Source of the DNA: Chitinophaga alhagiae | GTDB lineage: Bacteria > Bacteroidota > Bacteroidia > Chitinophagales > Chitinophagaceae | NCBI RefSeq assembly: GCF_003568665.1 | Contig: NZ_QXMH01000001.1 | Coordinates: 2,480,001 to 2,544,000 of the forward strand | DNA length: 64,000 nucleotides | Direction: 5' to 3' | Shown here: positions 1 through 8,331 of the stretch, in pieces | Layout: each line of letters begins with the position of its first letter | Numbering within the stretch: position 1 is the first letter of the stretch | Notes under the pieces: generated by a model | What the model was told of the DNA's origin: nothing | Database searches by the model: none | Seen by the model: only the letters and a program-made list of their open reading frames with translations | Position numbers and translations under genes: made by a program

Positions 1-60
1 ATCACCAAACTCCGCACCACTTCCCGCAGCAAGCTGCTGCGCAACTACCTGGGTGGCTGA
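1..60 (+). CDS. 3' end of an unidentified CDS (5' truncated by window)
   Basis: Frame 1 is open from the first base and ends in TGA at 58-60, giving the last 19 residues of a protein with a basic C-terminus (ends RNYLGG). A strong intrinsic terminator follows 25 bases later, which supports this as a real gene end. Too little is present to name the product. Confidence 0.4.
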   Translation: MTKLRTTSRSKLLRNYLGG

Positions 61-85
61 GCCGCGTGAAAACGAAACTTTTTTG

Positions 86-120
86 AAATGGTGAATATTC
101 CTGCATATTCACCATTTTTT
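86..120 (+). terminator. Intrinsic terminator after the truncated first gene
   Basis: A perfect 13-bp stem (86-98 with 105-117), 6-base loop, running into a T tract. It separates the truncated upstream gene from ffh. Confidence 0.85.
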
Positions 121-150
121 ATTGGATGCCTTTTAGTTTTCTTAACTTTG
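121..150 (+). promoter_or_regulatory. Bacteroidota-type promoter of ffh
   Basis: TAACTTTG at 143-150 matches the -7 consensus TAnnTTTG exactly. ATTG at 121-124 lies 18 bases upstream as a plausible -33 element. It leaves a leader of about 35 bases before the ffh start. Confidence 0.6.
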
Positions 151-190
151 CCATCCTGTTATTATTTTTACTTTATTACTTTTTATTACA

Positions 191-1510
191 ATGTTTGAAT
201 CATTATCGGAGCGGCTGGAGTCGGCCTTCAAGCAGCTGAAAGGCGAAGGGCGTATCTCGGAGATCAATGTGGCCACTACTGTGAAGGAAATTCGCAGGGC
301 GCTGGTAGACGCGGACGTGAACTATAGAATTGCCAAGGAATTTACAGACAGGGTCAAAGATAAAGCCATGGGCGAAAAGGTGCTCACCGCCATTTCCCCC
401 GGCCAGCTCATGGTAAAGATCGTGAAAGACGAGCTGGTGGAGCTGATGGGCACCACCGAGGAGGAACTGGACCTGAAGGCCAACCCCACCGTGATCCTCA
501 TTGCCGGCCTGCAGGGTTCCGGTAAAACCACCTTTTCCGGCAAACTGGCCAATTTCCTCAAAACCAAAAAGAACAAGAAACCCTTGCTGGTGGCGGCAGA
601 CATCTACCGCCCCGCGGCCATTGACCAGTTGAAGGTGCTGGGCGGGCAGATAGGGGTGGAAGTATACAGCGAACCGGAGAACAAGAACGCCGTGCAGATC
701 GCTGAAAATGCCGTAAAAGAGGCTAAAGCCAACGGCTATAACGTGGTAATTGTGGATACCGCCGGCCGCCTGGCCGTAGATGAGGCCATGATGACCGAGG
801 TCAGCAATGTGCGCAATGCCGTAAAACCGCAGGAGGTCCTCTTTGTGGTAGACTCCATGACCGGCCAGGACGCCGTGAACACCGCCAAGGCGTTTAACGA
901 GCGGCTTGACTTTTCCGGCATTGTGCTTACCAAGCTGGATGGCGATACCCGCGGCGGTGCGGCCCTGACCATTACCTACACCGTGCAGAAGCCCATCAAG
1001 TTCGTGAGCATGGGCGAAAAGCTGGATACGCTGGACGTATTTTACCCCGAGCGGATGGCCCAGCGTATCCTGGGAATGGGAGACATTACCACCCTCGTGG
1101 AAAGGGCCCAGGCGCAGTTCAATGAAGAACAGGCTAAAAAGCTGGAGAAAAAGATCCGGCAGAACCAGTTCGATTTTGACGACTTCAAGGAACAGCTGCA
1201 GCAGATCAAAAAGATGGGCTCCATCAAAGACCTGCTGGGCATGATACCCGGCGTAGGCAAGGCCGTGAAGGACCTGGACATCAGCGACGATTCTTTCAAG
1301 GGCATTGAAGCCATCATCAACTCCATGACGCCGCAGGAAAGGGGCAACCCGGACCTTATTGACGGCAGCCGCCGCAAACGTATTGCCAAAGGCGCCGGCA
1401 AGGAGATACAGGACGTGAACCAGTTCATGAAGCAGTTTGAGCAGATGAGACAGATGATGAAAATGATGAATAAAATACCCGGCGGGGCCAGGGGGCTGAA
1501 AATGCGGTAA
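191..1510 (+). CDS. ffh: Signal recognition particle protein Ffh (SRP54)
   Basis: GTPase of the signal recognition particle. It binds hydrophobic signal sequences and SRP RNA and delivers ribosomes to FtsY at the inner membrane. Order of domains: N-terminal helical bundle (about 1-90), G domain with P-loop GLQGSGKTT at residues 106-114, DTAGR near 189 and TKLDGD near 247, then a methionine-rich M domain (about 300-439) ending in a run of KMMNKIPGG-type residues. At 439 residues it is of normal length. The ATG start follows a consensus promoter. It is monocistronic here; the rpsP operon begins 254 bases downstream with its own promoter. Confidence 0.97.
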   Translation: MFESLSERLESAFKQLKGEGRISEINVATTVKEIRRALVDADVNYRIAKEFTDRVKDKAMGEKVLTAISPGQLMVKIVKDELVELMGTTEEELDLKANPTVILIAGLQGSGKTTFSGKLANFLKTKKNKKPLLVAADIYRPAAIDQLKVLGGQIGVEVYSEPENKNAVQIAENAVKEAKANGYNVVIVDTAGRLAVDEAMMTEVSNVRNAVKPQEVLFVVDSMTGQDAVNTAKAFNERLDFSGIVLTKLDGDTRGGAALTITYTVQKPIKFVSMGEKLDTLDVFYPERMAQRILGMGDITTLVERAQAQFNEEQAKKLEKKIRQNQFDFDDFKEQLQQIKKMGSIKDLLGMIPGVGKAVKDLDISDDSFKGIEAIINSMTPQERGNPDLIDGSRRKRIAKGAGKEIQDVNQFMKQFEQMRQMMKMMNKIPGGARGLKMR

Positions 1511-1675
1511 GCAGGGCCGGCAGGGCAGGCATGAGGATTTGTGACATATGTGATACGGCTGATGCCTGAAAATGCCCGGATCAAAAAAGAGGTGAATGGA
1601 TGCAAACTGAGAATCATTTATAATAGTTTAAGGATCAGTCTGCAACCTGTAACCAGTAATTTGAAATTGAAAAAA

Positions 1676-1707
1676 TTTGGGCAATTTGAATTTATGGGCT
1701 ACATTTG
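1676..1707 (+). promoter_or_regulatory. Promoter of the rpsP-rimM-trmD operon
   Basis: TTTG at 1676-1679 and TACATTTG at 1700-1707, separated by 20 bases, fit the Bacteroidota -33/-7 promoter. The rest of the 254-base ffh-rpsP gap shows no convincing gene. Confidence 0.65.
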
Positions 1708-1764
1708 CTGCCCCAATAGAAACAATATTTTTTAACAACTCGCAAGAAATAATTCGACTTATTT

Positions 1765-2235
1765 ATGCCAGTAAAGATCAGATTACAGAGACACGGCGCT
1801 AAAAAGAGACCTTTTTATTTTATTGTTGTGGCTGATGCCCGCGCGCCCCGGGATGGTAAATTCATCCAGAAAATCGGTACCTACAATCCTTTGACCGTAC
1901 CGGCCTCTATCAACATCGATACGCAGAAAGCGCTCCGCTGGCTGCAGAAAGGTGCACAACCTACCGATACCGTTAGAAGGATCCTGTCATTCAAAGGAGT
2001 ACTGTACCTGAAACACCTCCTCAGAGGCGTGAAACTGGGCCTGTTCGATGAGCCTACGGCTTACACCAAATTCGAGCAATGGCAGGCAGATCACGAAGAA
2101 AAAGTATCCGCACGCCGCGAAAGCCAGAAAAGGGCTGTCCGCGCCGCTCAACCGGTAATAAGGAAAGTAGAGGAAGCACCCGCTGCTCCCGCTGCTTCTG
2201 AAGGCGAAGCCGAAGCTCCTGAAGCCGAAGCATAA
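1765..2235 (+). CDS. rpsP: 30S ribosomal protein S16
   Basis: Small-subunit ribosomal protein that stabilises 16S rRNA folding. The N-terminus ([20 protein letters not shown]) is the classic S16 signature, followed by the [13 protein letters not shown] segment. The core S16 fold is about 80-90 residues. This 156-residue protein carries a long C-terminal extension ending in an Ala/Glu/Pro-rich low-complexity tail (about 130-156), a trait seen in Bacteroidota S16 proteins. It is first in a cluster with rimM, trmD and rplS, the usual order. Confidence 0.97.
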   Translation: MPVKIRLQRHGAKKRPFYFIVVADARAPRDGKFIQKIGTYNPLTVPASINIDTQKALRWLQKGAQPTDTVRRILSFKGVLYLKHLLRGVKLGLFDEPTAYTKFEQWQADHEEKVSARRESQKRAVRAAQPVIRKVEEAPAAPAASEGEAEAPEAEA

Positions 2236-2255
2236 TTTACCGGAAAACATATTTC

Positions 2256-2291
2256 AAAAAGGGAAGATTTGTTCGCAAAGATTCCCTTTTT
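2256..2291 (+). terminator. Hairpin with UUCG loop between rpsP and rimM
   Basis: The arm A5GGGAA (2256-2265) pairs with TTCCCT5 (2282-2291). An inner TTTG/CAAA stem is capped by a TTCG tetraloop (2272-2275). The A/T-flanked structure ends in a T run, as in an intrinsic (possibly partial) terminator. It would set S16 output above that of RimM and TrmD. Confidence 0.7.
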
Positions 2292-2308
2292 GCTTTTATA
2301 ACTACCAC

Positions 2309-2830
2309 ATGGCTAATTACTTCAATATCGGCAAGCTGGCCGCCGTATACGGCACGGAAGGGGAGTTCATTCTCCGCCACAGCCTGGGCAGGAAAACAGC
2401 GCTGAAAGACATTTCCGCCGTGTTCATAGAGGAACGGAAAGACAGCTTCCTCCCTTATTTTATAGAGAAAGCGAAGGCCAAAGACGCGGAGAACGTGTAC
2501 CTGAAGCTGGAAGGCGTCAACACCCGGGAAGAGGCCCGCAAATTGCTGCAGAAAGGCATTTACCTGGAAGAAGCAGACTTCAAGGGCCTGGCCTCCGCCT
2601 CCGCGCCGCTTTCATTGCTGGGCTTTACGGCTACAGACAAGCACGAAGGAGAACTGGGGAAGATCGAGGAGATCATTGAAATGCCGCAGCAGGTGCTGGC
2701 ACGCGTAACCTACCGGGAAAAGGAAATGCTGCTGCCCCTCAATGAACAGACCCTGCTGAAAGTAGACAAAAAGCAGCAGGTGGTGCACCTGGACCTGCCG
2801 GAGGGCTTGCTGGACGTATATTTAGGATAA
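2309..2830 (+). CDS. rimM: Ribosome maturation factor RimM
   Basis: 16S rRNA processing factor that helps 30S head assembly and binds S19. The 173-residue protein has the expected N-terminal RimM beta-barrel, beginning YFNIGKLAAVYGTEGEFILRHS, although the usual glycine-rich first loop is less conserved than in proteobacteria. A PRC-barrel-like C-terminal half follows (from about residue 100, with LGKIEEIIEMPQQVLARVTY and EMLLPL). The position between rpsP and trmD is diagnostic. Confidence 0.93.
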   Translation: MANYFNIGKLAAVYGTEGEFILRHSLGRKTALKDISAVFIEERKDSFLPYFIEKAKAKDAENVYLKLEGVNTREEARKLLQKGIYLEEADFKGLASASAPLSLLGFTATDKHEGELGKIEEIIEMPQQVLARVTYREKEMLLPLNEQTLLKVDKKQQVVHLDLPEGLLDVYLG

Positions 2831-2842
2831 AAAATACCATCA

Positions 2843-3523
2843 ATGCGCATAGATATCATTACCGTATTACCGGAGCTGCTGGAGAGCCCCTTTGCGCACT
2901 CCATCATGAAGCGCGCCCGCAATAAAGGCCTGCTGGAGGTAAACGTACACCACCTGCGGCAATATTCCAGTTTCCGGCAAAACCAGGTAGACGATTACCA
3001 GTTCGGCGGCGGGGCCGGCATGGTGATGATGATAGAGCCGCTGGTGAACGCCATAGAGGCCCTGCAAAAGGAAGTGACGTACGATGAGGTGATCTACCTC
3101 ACGCCGGACGGGCAGACCTTTAACCAGCAAATGGCCAACCGCCTTTCCCTGAAAGGCAACCTGCTCCTCATTTGCGGGCATTACAAGGGGATAGACGAAA
3201 GGGTGCGGGAACATTTTGTGACCATGGAAATTTCCATCGGGGACTTTGTGCTTTCCGGCGGAGAACTGGCCGCTGCCGTGCTGGTAGACGCCGTGGGCCG
3301 GGTGCTGCCGGGAGTGTTGAACGATGAGACCTCCGCCCTGTTCGATTCCTTTCAGGATAACCTGCTGGCCCCGCCCGTGTACACCCGGCCGGAAGAGTTC
3401 CGCGGCTGGAAGGTACCGCCCGTGCTGATGAGCGGAGACCACCGTAAAATAGCCGAGTGGCGGCATGAGGAGGCCCTGAAGCGCACGCAGGAGCGCCGCC
3501 CCGATCTGCTGCGGCACGACTAG
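2843..3523 (+). CDS. trmD: tRNA (guanine37-N1)-methyltransferase TrmD
   Basis: SPOUT-class enzyme that uses S-adenosylmethionine to methylate N1 of G37 next to the anticodon, preventing +1 frameshifting. It starts [17 protein letters not shown]. The trefoil-knot SAM site is visible as [15 protein letters not shown] and the following [13 protein letters not shown], and the catalytic Asp-containing linker region precedes the helical C-terminal domain ([20 protein letters not shown]). The 226-residue length is typical. It starts 12 bases after rimM, so the two are co-transcribed. Confidence 0.96.
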   Translation: MRIDIITVLPELLESPFAHSIMKRARNKGLLEVNVHHLRQYSSFRQNQVDDYQFGGGAGMVMMIEPLVNAIEALQKEVTYDEVIYLTPDGQTFNQQMANRLSLKGNLLLICGHYKGIDERVREHFVTMEISIGDFVLSGGELAAAVLVDAVGRVLPGVLNDETSALFDSFQDNLLAPPVYTRPEEFRGWKVPPVLMSGDHRKIAEWRHEEALKRTQERRPDLLRHD

Positions 3524-3558
3524 CAAAAGATATTTTATTAAAAACCGGGAAAAAGGGC

Positions 3559-3588
3559 TTGGTTATTGGATATTCTTCCTTACCTTTG
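3559..3588 (+). promoter_or_regulatory. Promoter of rplS
   Basis: TTGG at 3559-3562 and TACCTTTG at 3581-3588 (18-base spacing) match the Bacteroidota -33/-7 pattern. rplS therefore seems to have its own transcription start in addition to any read-through from trmD. Confidence 0.6.
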
Positions 3589-3610
3589 CCGTCCTATAAA
3601 TAATTGAAAG

Positions 3611-3958
3611 ATGAACGCAATTTCTTTTGTTCACGAGCAGTTGACTGCTGGCAAGCAATTTCCGAAGTTTAAAGCCGGTGATAATGTCACCGTTAACTAT
3701 AAGATCGTTGAGGGTAACAAGGAACGTATCCAGTCCTTCAAAGGTGACGTGGTGAAAATCCAGGGCACCGGGTTTACCGCTTCCTTTACCGTGCGCAAGA
3801 TCTCTGACGGCGTGGGCGTTGAAAGGCTGTTCCCTTTCTATTCCCCCAACGTTGAGTCTGTAGTGCTCAATAAAGTGGGTAAAGTAAGAAGGGCCAGGCT
3901 GTATTACCTGCGTGAGCGCCAGGGTAAAGCTGCCCGTATTAAAGAAAAAAGGGTTTAG
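3611..3958 (+). CDS. rplS: 50S ribosomal protein L19
   Basis: Large-subunit protein at the 30S-50S interface. At 115 residues it has normal length and carries the family segments FKAGDNVTVNYKIVEG, ERIQSFKGDVV and GVGVERLFPFYSPNVESV. It closes the S16 cluster and is followed by a clean terminator. Confidence 0.97.
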   Translation: MNAISFVHEQLTAGKQFPKFKAGDNVTVNYKIVEGNKERIQSFKGDVVKIQGTGFTASFTVRKISDGVGVERLFPFYSPNVESVVLNKVGKVRRARLYYLRERQGKAARIKEKRV

Positions 3959-3981
3959 TATAATATACAGGGAAATTAGTG

Positions 3982-4017
3982 AAACGGAAGTCCGGTCAGG
4001 GCTTCCGTTTTCTTTTT
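3982..4017 (+). terminator. Intrinsic terminator after rplS
   Basis: A 9-bp stem AAACGGAAG (3982-3990) with CTTCCGTTT (4002-4010), 11-base loop, followed by TCTTTTT. Confidence 0.85.
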
Positions 4018-4110
4018 GCCCTTGGCACCCCGCCTGGGCGCCATCCGCACCGGCAAGGTACCGGATAACAAGGGCTGGAATTACAAAATATAACCAACGG
4101 TTCTATAGGG

Positions 4111-4140
4111 AAGCCTCCGGGAAACCGGGGGCTTTTTTTG
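4111..4140 (+). terminator. Second, orphan intrinsic terminator
   Basis: A 10-bp stem (4111-4120 with 4125-4134, one G-T pair) closed by a GAAA tetraloop and followed by a T7 tract. No gene lies between it and the rplS terminator, so it either backs up the latter or ends a small RNA read from about 4018. The rest of 4141-4310 shows nothing I can name. Confidence 0.8.
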
Positions 4141-4314
4141 TACGCGAAAGGGCAGGTACAGCGGGCTGGTTCTTTTCTTGTTGATTTTCAATCTATTATA
4201 TGCCTTAGTGCGTTAAAATAAGGGTCATTTTCTGAAAAACAGGCCATAAGTAATTGATAACGTGATGATTGTGAAATCCCGAAAACGGCGTTTATGCTTA
4301 AAACATGCACTCCC

Positions 4315-4424
4315 CATACACTATGGTGGGAGTATCCTGGGAGTAAGGTGGGCGTTACTATGCCGTAACTACGGAGTAAGGTGGAAGGGAAGCGGCGCTA
4401 AACTAGCGGGAAGCTGGATGGCAA
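4315..4424. repeat. Degenerate 11-bp tandem repeat, about ten units
   Basis: Cut every 11 bases from 4315, the sequence gives ten related units with an approximate consensus GTGGGAGTAAG. The best-conserved copies are at 4326, 4337, 4348, 4370 and 4381. The exact 12-mer GGAGTAAGGTGG occurs at 4340 and 4373, which is three periods apart. The stretch from 4141 to 4642 holds no convincing gene. An open frame crossing the repeat (4262-4606) shows only an 11-residue echo of the DNA period and no protein-like composition. Confidence 0.65.
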
Positions 4425-4642
4425 ATCCCGGTGTCTTATTCGGGAAAAACTTTACAGCGGGGCAAGCTAATACTGAATTTACTTTACAGTGCCTTACCCT
4501 GAAGAACCTTGCTCCGCCCATGCTTTTAACAGCTCTGATAAACTTCCGGTGGCCGGCCGCCCCTGCCCCAACAACCGTATCATCCGCCCTGGTGGCGGGG
4601 CATTAGACGATTCTTAAAAGTTAATTAAAGTGCCCCGTATCC

Positions 4643-4674
4643 ATTGAAAAACCCCAAATTAAAACCTATCTTTG
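4643..4674 (+). promoter_or_regulatory. Promoter of tatA
   Basis: ATTG at 4643-4646 and TATCTTTG at 4667-4674 with 20-base spacing. Because the -7 element ends at 4674, a TTG at 4672 in frame with tatA cannot be the start, which decides for ATG 4702. Confidence 0.65.
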
Positions 4675-4701
4675 TTAGCTGAACATTTTAAAAAATCAGA
4701 A

Positions 4702-4926
4702 ATGACCGCTATTTTCATTAAATCACCGCTTTTACTTTTCCAGGAACTGGGTATGACAGAACTGATCCTTATCGCCTTAGTGGTACTGCTGCTGTTTGGC
4801 GGCAAAAAAATTCCCGAGCTGATGCGCGGCCTTGGTAAAGGTATCCGCGAGTTTAAAGATGCCAAAGACAACGTGCGCCGCGAAATGGAAGAAGGCATGA
4901 AGGAAACCGAAGTAAACAAAAACTGA
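4702..4926 (+). CDS. tatA: Sec-independent translocase subunit TatA/TatE
   Basis: Single-pass inner-membrane protein that forms the pore-like oligomer of the twin-arginine translocase for folded proteins. After a short N-terminus comes the transmembrane helix [20 protein letters not shown] with the FGGKKIPEL hinge typical of Bacteroidota TatA. An amphipathic helix ([14 protein letters not shown]) and a charged tail follow. It has 74 residues from ATG 4702; an internal ATG at 4753 would give 57 residues and also keeps the whole domain. No tatC is in the window. Confidence 0.93.
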   Translation: MTAIFIKSPLLLFQELGMTELILIALVVLLLFGGKKIPELMRGLGKGIREFKDAKDNVRREMEEGMKETEVNKN

Positions 4927-4966
4927 TCATTCACTCACGCTACCGGGGGTAGAGAGTTGCGGTTTT

Positions 4967-4974
4967 TATTTTTG
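4967..4974 (+). promoter_or_regulatory. Candidate -7 element upstream of gatA
   Basis: TATTTTTG fits TAnnTTTG, but no -33 TTG stands at the right distance, so this is a partial match about 32 bases before the gatA start. Confidence 0.35.
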
Positions 4975-5006
4975 TAGAGATCTCCCATTGTAAGATTTAA
5001 ACTGGT

Positions 5007-6458
5007 TTGGGTTTGACTGAATACAGCAGTATATCGTCTTTTCATGAGGCGTTGTATGCCGGAAAAACGACCTGCGAGGCCACTGTACGTGTGTACCTGG
5101 ACCGTATTGAGCAGCAGCGGCATCTCAATGCCTACCTGGAAGTATTTGATGCCAGGGCATTGGAGCAGGCCAGGGCCCTGGACGGGCGTATCCGTGCAGG
5201 GGAGCGGCCCGGCAAGCTGGCCGGCGTAGTAGTGGGCATCAAGGATGTGATCTGCTATAAAGGCCATGAAGTAACGGCCGCGTCAAAAATACTGGAAGGG
5301 TTTACTTCCCTGTTTTCTGCCACCGCCGTAGAGCGGTTGCTAGCTGAAGGCGCCATCATCATCGGGCGCCTTAATTGTGACGAGTTTGCCATGGGCTCCA
5401 CCAACGAGAACTCGGCCTACGGGAAAGTGCTTAATGCGCTTGACAATACCCGGGTGCCCGGGGGCTCTTCCGGCGGTTCTGCCGTAGCTGTTCAGGCCGG
5501 CCTCTGCCAGGTAAGCCTGGGTAGCGATACCGGTGGCTCCGTACGGCAGCCGGCGGATTTTTGCGGTATTGTGGGGCTGAAGCCCACTTACGGACGTATT
5601 TCGCGCCACGGGCTTATTGCCTATGCCTCTTCTTTTGACCAGATAGGCATTTTTGGCTCGAATATTGCTGATGTGGCCTTGGTTCTACAAGTTATATCTG
5701 GGCCGGATGCGTACGACAGTACGGCCTCCCAGCGTGAAGTACCTGATTATCAGATGGATCTCCGGCACAATAAAAACCGGAAATTTGCGTATTTAAAAGA
5801 CGCCCTGCACCACAACGGCCTGGACCCCGAAATGAGGGAGGGATACGAAAGTTTCTTTGAACAACTGAAATCAGAGGGCCATACCGTGGAAGGGGTCAAT
5901 TTCGATTACCTTGACTATGTAGTGGCGGCCTATTACGTGCTGACAACAGCCGAAGCCTCCAGCAACCTTAGCCGGTATGACGGGGTGAAATACGGTTACC
6001 GTACCCCCGAAAAGGACCTGGACCTGGCGGACTTTTATAAAAAAAGCCGGTCAGAAGGGTTTGGAAAAGAGGTAAAACGCCGTATCTTATTAGGCACCTT
6101 TGTGTTGAGCGCCGGTTATTACGACGCCTATTTCACAAAGGCCCAGCAGGTAAGAAGGCTGTGCGTGGAGAAGATGCAGCAGATACTGGCGGATTATGAC
6201 GCCATTTTGCTGCCTACGGTGCCCGCCACCGCCTTCAGGATCGGGGAAAAAACAGATGACCCGATAGCCATGTACCTGGCCGATATTTATACGGTGCTGG
6301 CCAACCTGACCGGCGTACCGGCAATTTCGGTACCTTTGTTCCGGCATTCCAACGGGATGCCTTATGGCCTGCAGATCATCACCAGGGAGTTTGACGAAGA
6401 GAACTTGTTACAGATAGCCAATAATGTGCTGCATGAGCAGCCTGTAAACATAGGATAA
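5007..6458 (+). CDS. gatA: Asp-tRNA(Asn)/Glu-tRNA(Gln) amidotransferase subunit A
   Basis: Amidase-signature subunit of the GatCAB complex. It releases ammonia from glutamine to convert Glu-tRNA(Gln) or Asp-tRNA(Asn). The Ser-cisSer-Lys triad is visible: Lys in VVGIKD (about K79), the GGSSGGSA motif near residue 152, and SLGSDTGGSVRQPA near 172-177. The 483-residue length is normal. An in-frame stop at 4998 and the absence of any ATG before the catalytic region force a TTG start, at 5007 or at 5013. The next gene, a transglycosylase, begins 16 bases later. Confidence 0.95.
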   Translation: MGLTEYSSISSFHEALYAGKTTCEATVRVYLDRIEQQRHLNAYLEVFDARALEQARALDGRIRAGERPGKLAGVVVGIKDVICYKGHEVTAASKILEGFTSLFSATAVERLLAEGAIIIGRLNCDEFAMGSTNENSAYGKVLNALDNTRVPGGSSGGSAVAVQAGLCQVSLGSDTGGSVRQPADFCGIVGLKPTYGRISRHGLIAYASSFDQIGIFGSNIADVALVLQVISGPDAYDSTASQREVPDYQMDLRHNKNRKFAYLKDALHHNGLDPEMREGYESFFEQLKSEGHTVEGVNFDYLDYVVAAYYVLTTAEASSNLSRYDGVKYGYRTPEKDLDLADFYKKSRSEGFGKEVKRRILLGTFVLSAGYYDAYFTKAQQVRRLCVEKMQQILADYDAILLPTVPATAFRIGEKTDDPIAMYLADIYTVLANLTGVPAISVPLFRHSNGMPYGLQIITREFDEENLLQIANNVLHEQPVNIG

Positions 6459-6474
6459 TTAACAAACATCGTGT

Positions 6475-7701
6475 ATGACGAAGATCTTTTTACTACTCTT
6501 GTCGGCCGTGGGAATGACCACTGTTGCGGCGGCCGCTGATGAGAGCCCTAAGGAGATGGTAGTTCCTGTTCTGCAGGGGCTGCACGCCGACACCTCCGTC
6601 ACCCTGAAAAAATCTGCCCATCTGCCTAAAGATACCGTGGTGCATGGCGCGCCTGCTTCACAGGCCGTGAAGCGCGCGGCTCAAACCATGCAGCCCATTG
6701 TACGCACCCCCAAAGTGTACGAAGAGCAGATGACCAATCACTACATTAAAGGATATGTAAATGATTACGCTACCCGTTACAGCCAGCACCTGGCCGTAAT
6801 GGTGGAGCGCTCGGCGCCTTATTTTACCATGATAGAAAAGATATTTTCGGATCATGGCATTCCCGAAGAAATGAAATACCTGGCCGTGATCGAATCCGGT
6901 ATGTCTTACAACGCCCGCTCCCGCGTGGGCGCCGTAGGCATGTGGCAGTTCATGAGCAGCACCGCCCGCATTTTTGGGCTGAACGTAGGGAGGAAGGTAG
7001 ACGAGCGGAAAGACTTTTATAAATCTACCGTGGCCGCCGCCAAGTACCTGAACGAACTGTATCAGCAGTTTGACAACTGGTTACTGGTGGTAGCAGCCTA
7101 CAACTGCGGCGCTGGCGGCGTGCAGCGCGCACAACGCATCAGCGGCAGAAGCGATTTCTGGGGCATCCAGTATTTTTTGCCCGCCGAATCGCGCAACCAC
7201 GTGTATAAATTCATTGCCACCGGCTACATCCTGGACCGTTTCAACACCTTCTTTGGTGTAGGCTCCAGCTATGCGGCCGCTCCCGGCGCCAGAATGAGCG
7301 CGGCGCCCGAGTTCCGGAAACCGGCCCCCCTTACGGATGAAGACATGTTCAGCACCGTAGAGTTCAACATTACAGGCAAATACCGCCTGGAGGCCATTGC
7401 CAAAAAGCTGGACATTGAAAAAGAAGAGCTGGAACGCCTCAACCCTGACTTTGCACAGGCGCTGGCAGGAGAGTCTAACAGCTATGACCTGCGCATCCCG
7501 AAAGAGAAAATGAAACTGTTCCAGGCTGAAAAAGAAGAGATACTGAAAGAGTCCCTCCAGATGACGCTGGATGATAAGGCCGCTACGGTAGACAGGTCAC
7601 GTTTTCCTGCACCGGTTAAGAAACCGGAAGTGAACGCCAATCCGAAGAAACCGGTAGCCAAAAAGGCCCCGGCAAAGAAAACGGTCAGAAAGAAACATTA
7701 A
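6475..7701 (+). CDS. Membrane-bound/secreted lytic murein transglycosylase with LysM domain (MltD-like)
   Basis: Cleaves peptidoglycan glycan strands between MurNAc and GlcNAc to form 1,6-anhydro ends. It has a Sec signal peptide (MTKIFLLLLSAVGMTTVAAA). The SLT domain lies at about residues 115-255, with catalytic Glu140 in the context AVIESGMSYNARS, GAVGMWQFM and AAYNCGAGGV. One LysM-type peptidoglycan-binding motif follows (EFNITGKYRLEAIAKKLDI, about 300-345). The tail is strongly Lys/Ala/Pro-rich (about 380-408), suggesting electrostatic binding to the wall. It starts 16 bases after gatA, so it is probably co-transcribed. Confidence 0.92.
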   Translation: MTKIFLLLLSAVGMTTVAAAADESPKEMVVPVLQGLHADTSVTLKKSAHLPKDTVVHGAPASQAVKRAAQTMQPIVRTPKVYEEQMTNHYIKGYVNDYATRYSQHLAVMVERSAPYFTMIEKIFSDHGIPEEMKYLAVIESGMSYNARSRVGAVGMWQFMSSTARIFGLNVGRKVDERKDFYKSTVAAAKYLNELYQQFDNWLLVVAAYNCGAGGVQRAQRISGRSDFWGIQYFLPAESRNHVYKFIATGYILDRFNTFFGVGSSYAAAPGARMSAAPEFRKPAPLTDEDMFSTVEFNITGKYRLEAIAKKLDIEKEELERLNPDFAQALAGESNSYDLRIPKEKMKLFQAEKEEILKESLQMTLDDKAATVDRSRFPAPVKKPEVNANPKKPVAKKAPAKKTVRKKH

Positions 7702-7730
7702 GTCATTCTTACAGAGAATAAAAAGAGAAG

Positions 7731-7766
7731 GGGCTGGCCAAAAAGTAATGGTCAGCCCTAATTTAT
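7731..7766 (+). terminator. Terminator-like hairpin after the transglycosylase
   Basis: The arm GGGCTGGCC (7731-7739) pairs with GGTCAGCCC (7750-7758) with one G-T, followed by TAATTTATT. A closely similar hairpin is at 13188-13226. Between it and the next gene, 7836-7871 contains two more short GC hairpins (CCCCAT/ATGGGG and GGCGGG/CCCGCC), which may serve the minus-strand gene. Confidence 0.65.
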
Positions 7767-7881
7767 TCGGGTGCCTGACAGAGACCTGTTATCGTTTAAG
7801 CGATTCTCAAAGCCTTCATTGTACTTTTTGGTCAACCCCATCTTTTATGGGGCGGGTCTCAACTCCCGCCCGTGGCGCCGC

Positions 7882-8304
7882 CTAATAACTGAAAGACTCC
7901 TCCGGGCTGGCTTTCCAGTCCTTATCTTCCGCCTGCGCCTTCAGCCGGCGCAGCTTGTGGTGGCAGATGTAAGAACCGAATACCACGGCCAGGAACAGGA
8001 ACATGGGCGCCCAGGCGGCTGCGGGGTACCCCTGCATAATGTGGGAATACGTAGCGCCCACCAGGTCAAATACCAGCCCGGCATACGCCCATTCCTTGAG
8101 GCGCGGGTAACCGGGTATCAGAATGGCTATAATGCCGAGGATTTTGGCCACGCCCAGGAAAGGTACGATGTAGGCCGGGTAACCAAGGTTGGTTATGTAC
8201 GTTACGGACTCCGGGGTGCCAATAGCGTTGAAGATAGCGCCTACTCCCAGGCCTGCGGCCATCAGGCCGGTAAATATCCAGTAAATGATCTTGATCTTTT
8301 TCAT
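7882..8304 (-). CDS. DoxX-like family membrane protein
   Basis: A 140-residue integral membrane protein with four predicted helices (starting IIYWIFTGLMAAGLGVGAIF), conserved GYPAYIVPFLGVAKILG, and a short charged C-terminus. This pattern fits the DoxX-like family (PF13564), whose biochemical role is not settled. ATG 8304 is preferred over an in-frame upstream codon at 8334 because the latter overlaps the promoter element. It is a single gene, convergent with the transglycosylase and divergent from the S4-domain gene. Confidence 0.8.
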   Translation of the reverse strand: MKKIKIIYWIFTGLMAAGLGVGAIFNAIGTPESVTYITNLGYPAYIVPFLGVAKILGIIAILIPGYPRLKEWAYAGLVFDLVGATYSHIMQGYPAAAWAPMFLFLAVVFGSYICHHKLRRLKAQAEDKDWKASPEESFSY

Positions 8305-8331
8305 AGTGTTACAAAGTTGAAGGTGATATGG

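Noticed and set aside
1541..1735. Short open frame of 64 codons after ffh
   Set aside because: No conserved features, overlaps the rpsP promoter, and the composition is like non-coding AT-rich spacer.
4018..4140. tRNA gene between the two terminators
   Set aside because: No T-arm consensus (GGTTCRA), no acceptor-stem pairing and no CCA-proximal structure could be laid out; the hairpin is a terminator.
4262..4606. Open frame of 114 codons across the 11-bp repeat
   Set aside because: The translated sequence only reflects the DNA period (GVRW repeated 11 residues apart), with no signal peptide, domain or promoter; the region is better explained as non-coding repeat.
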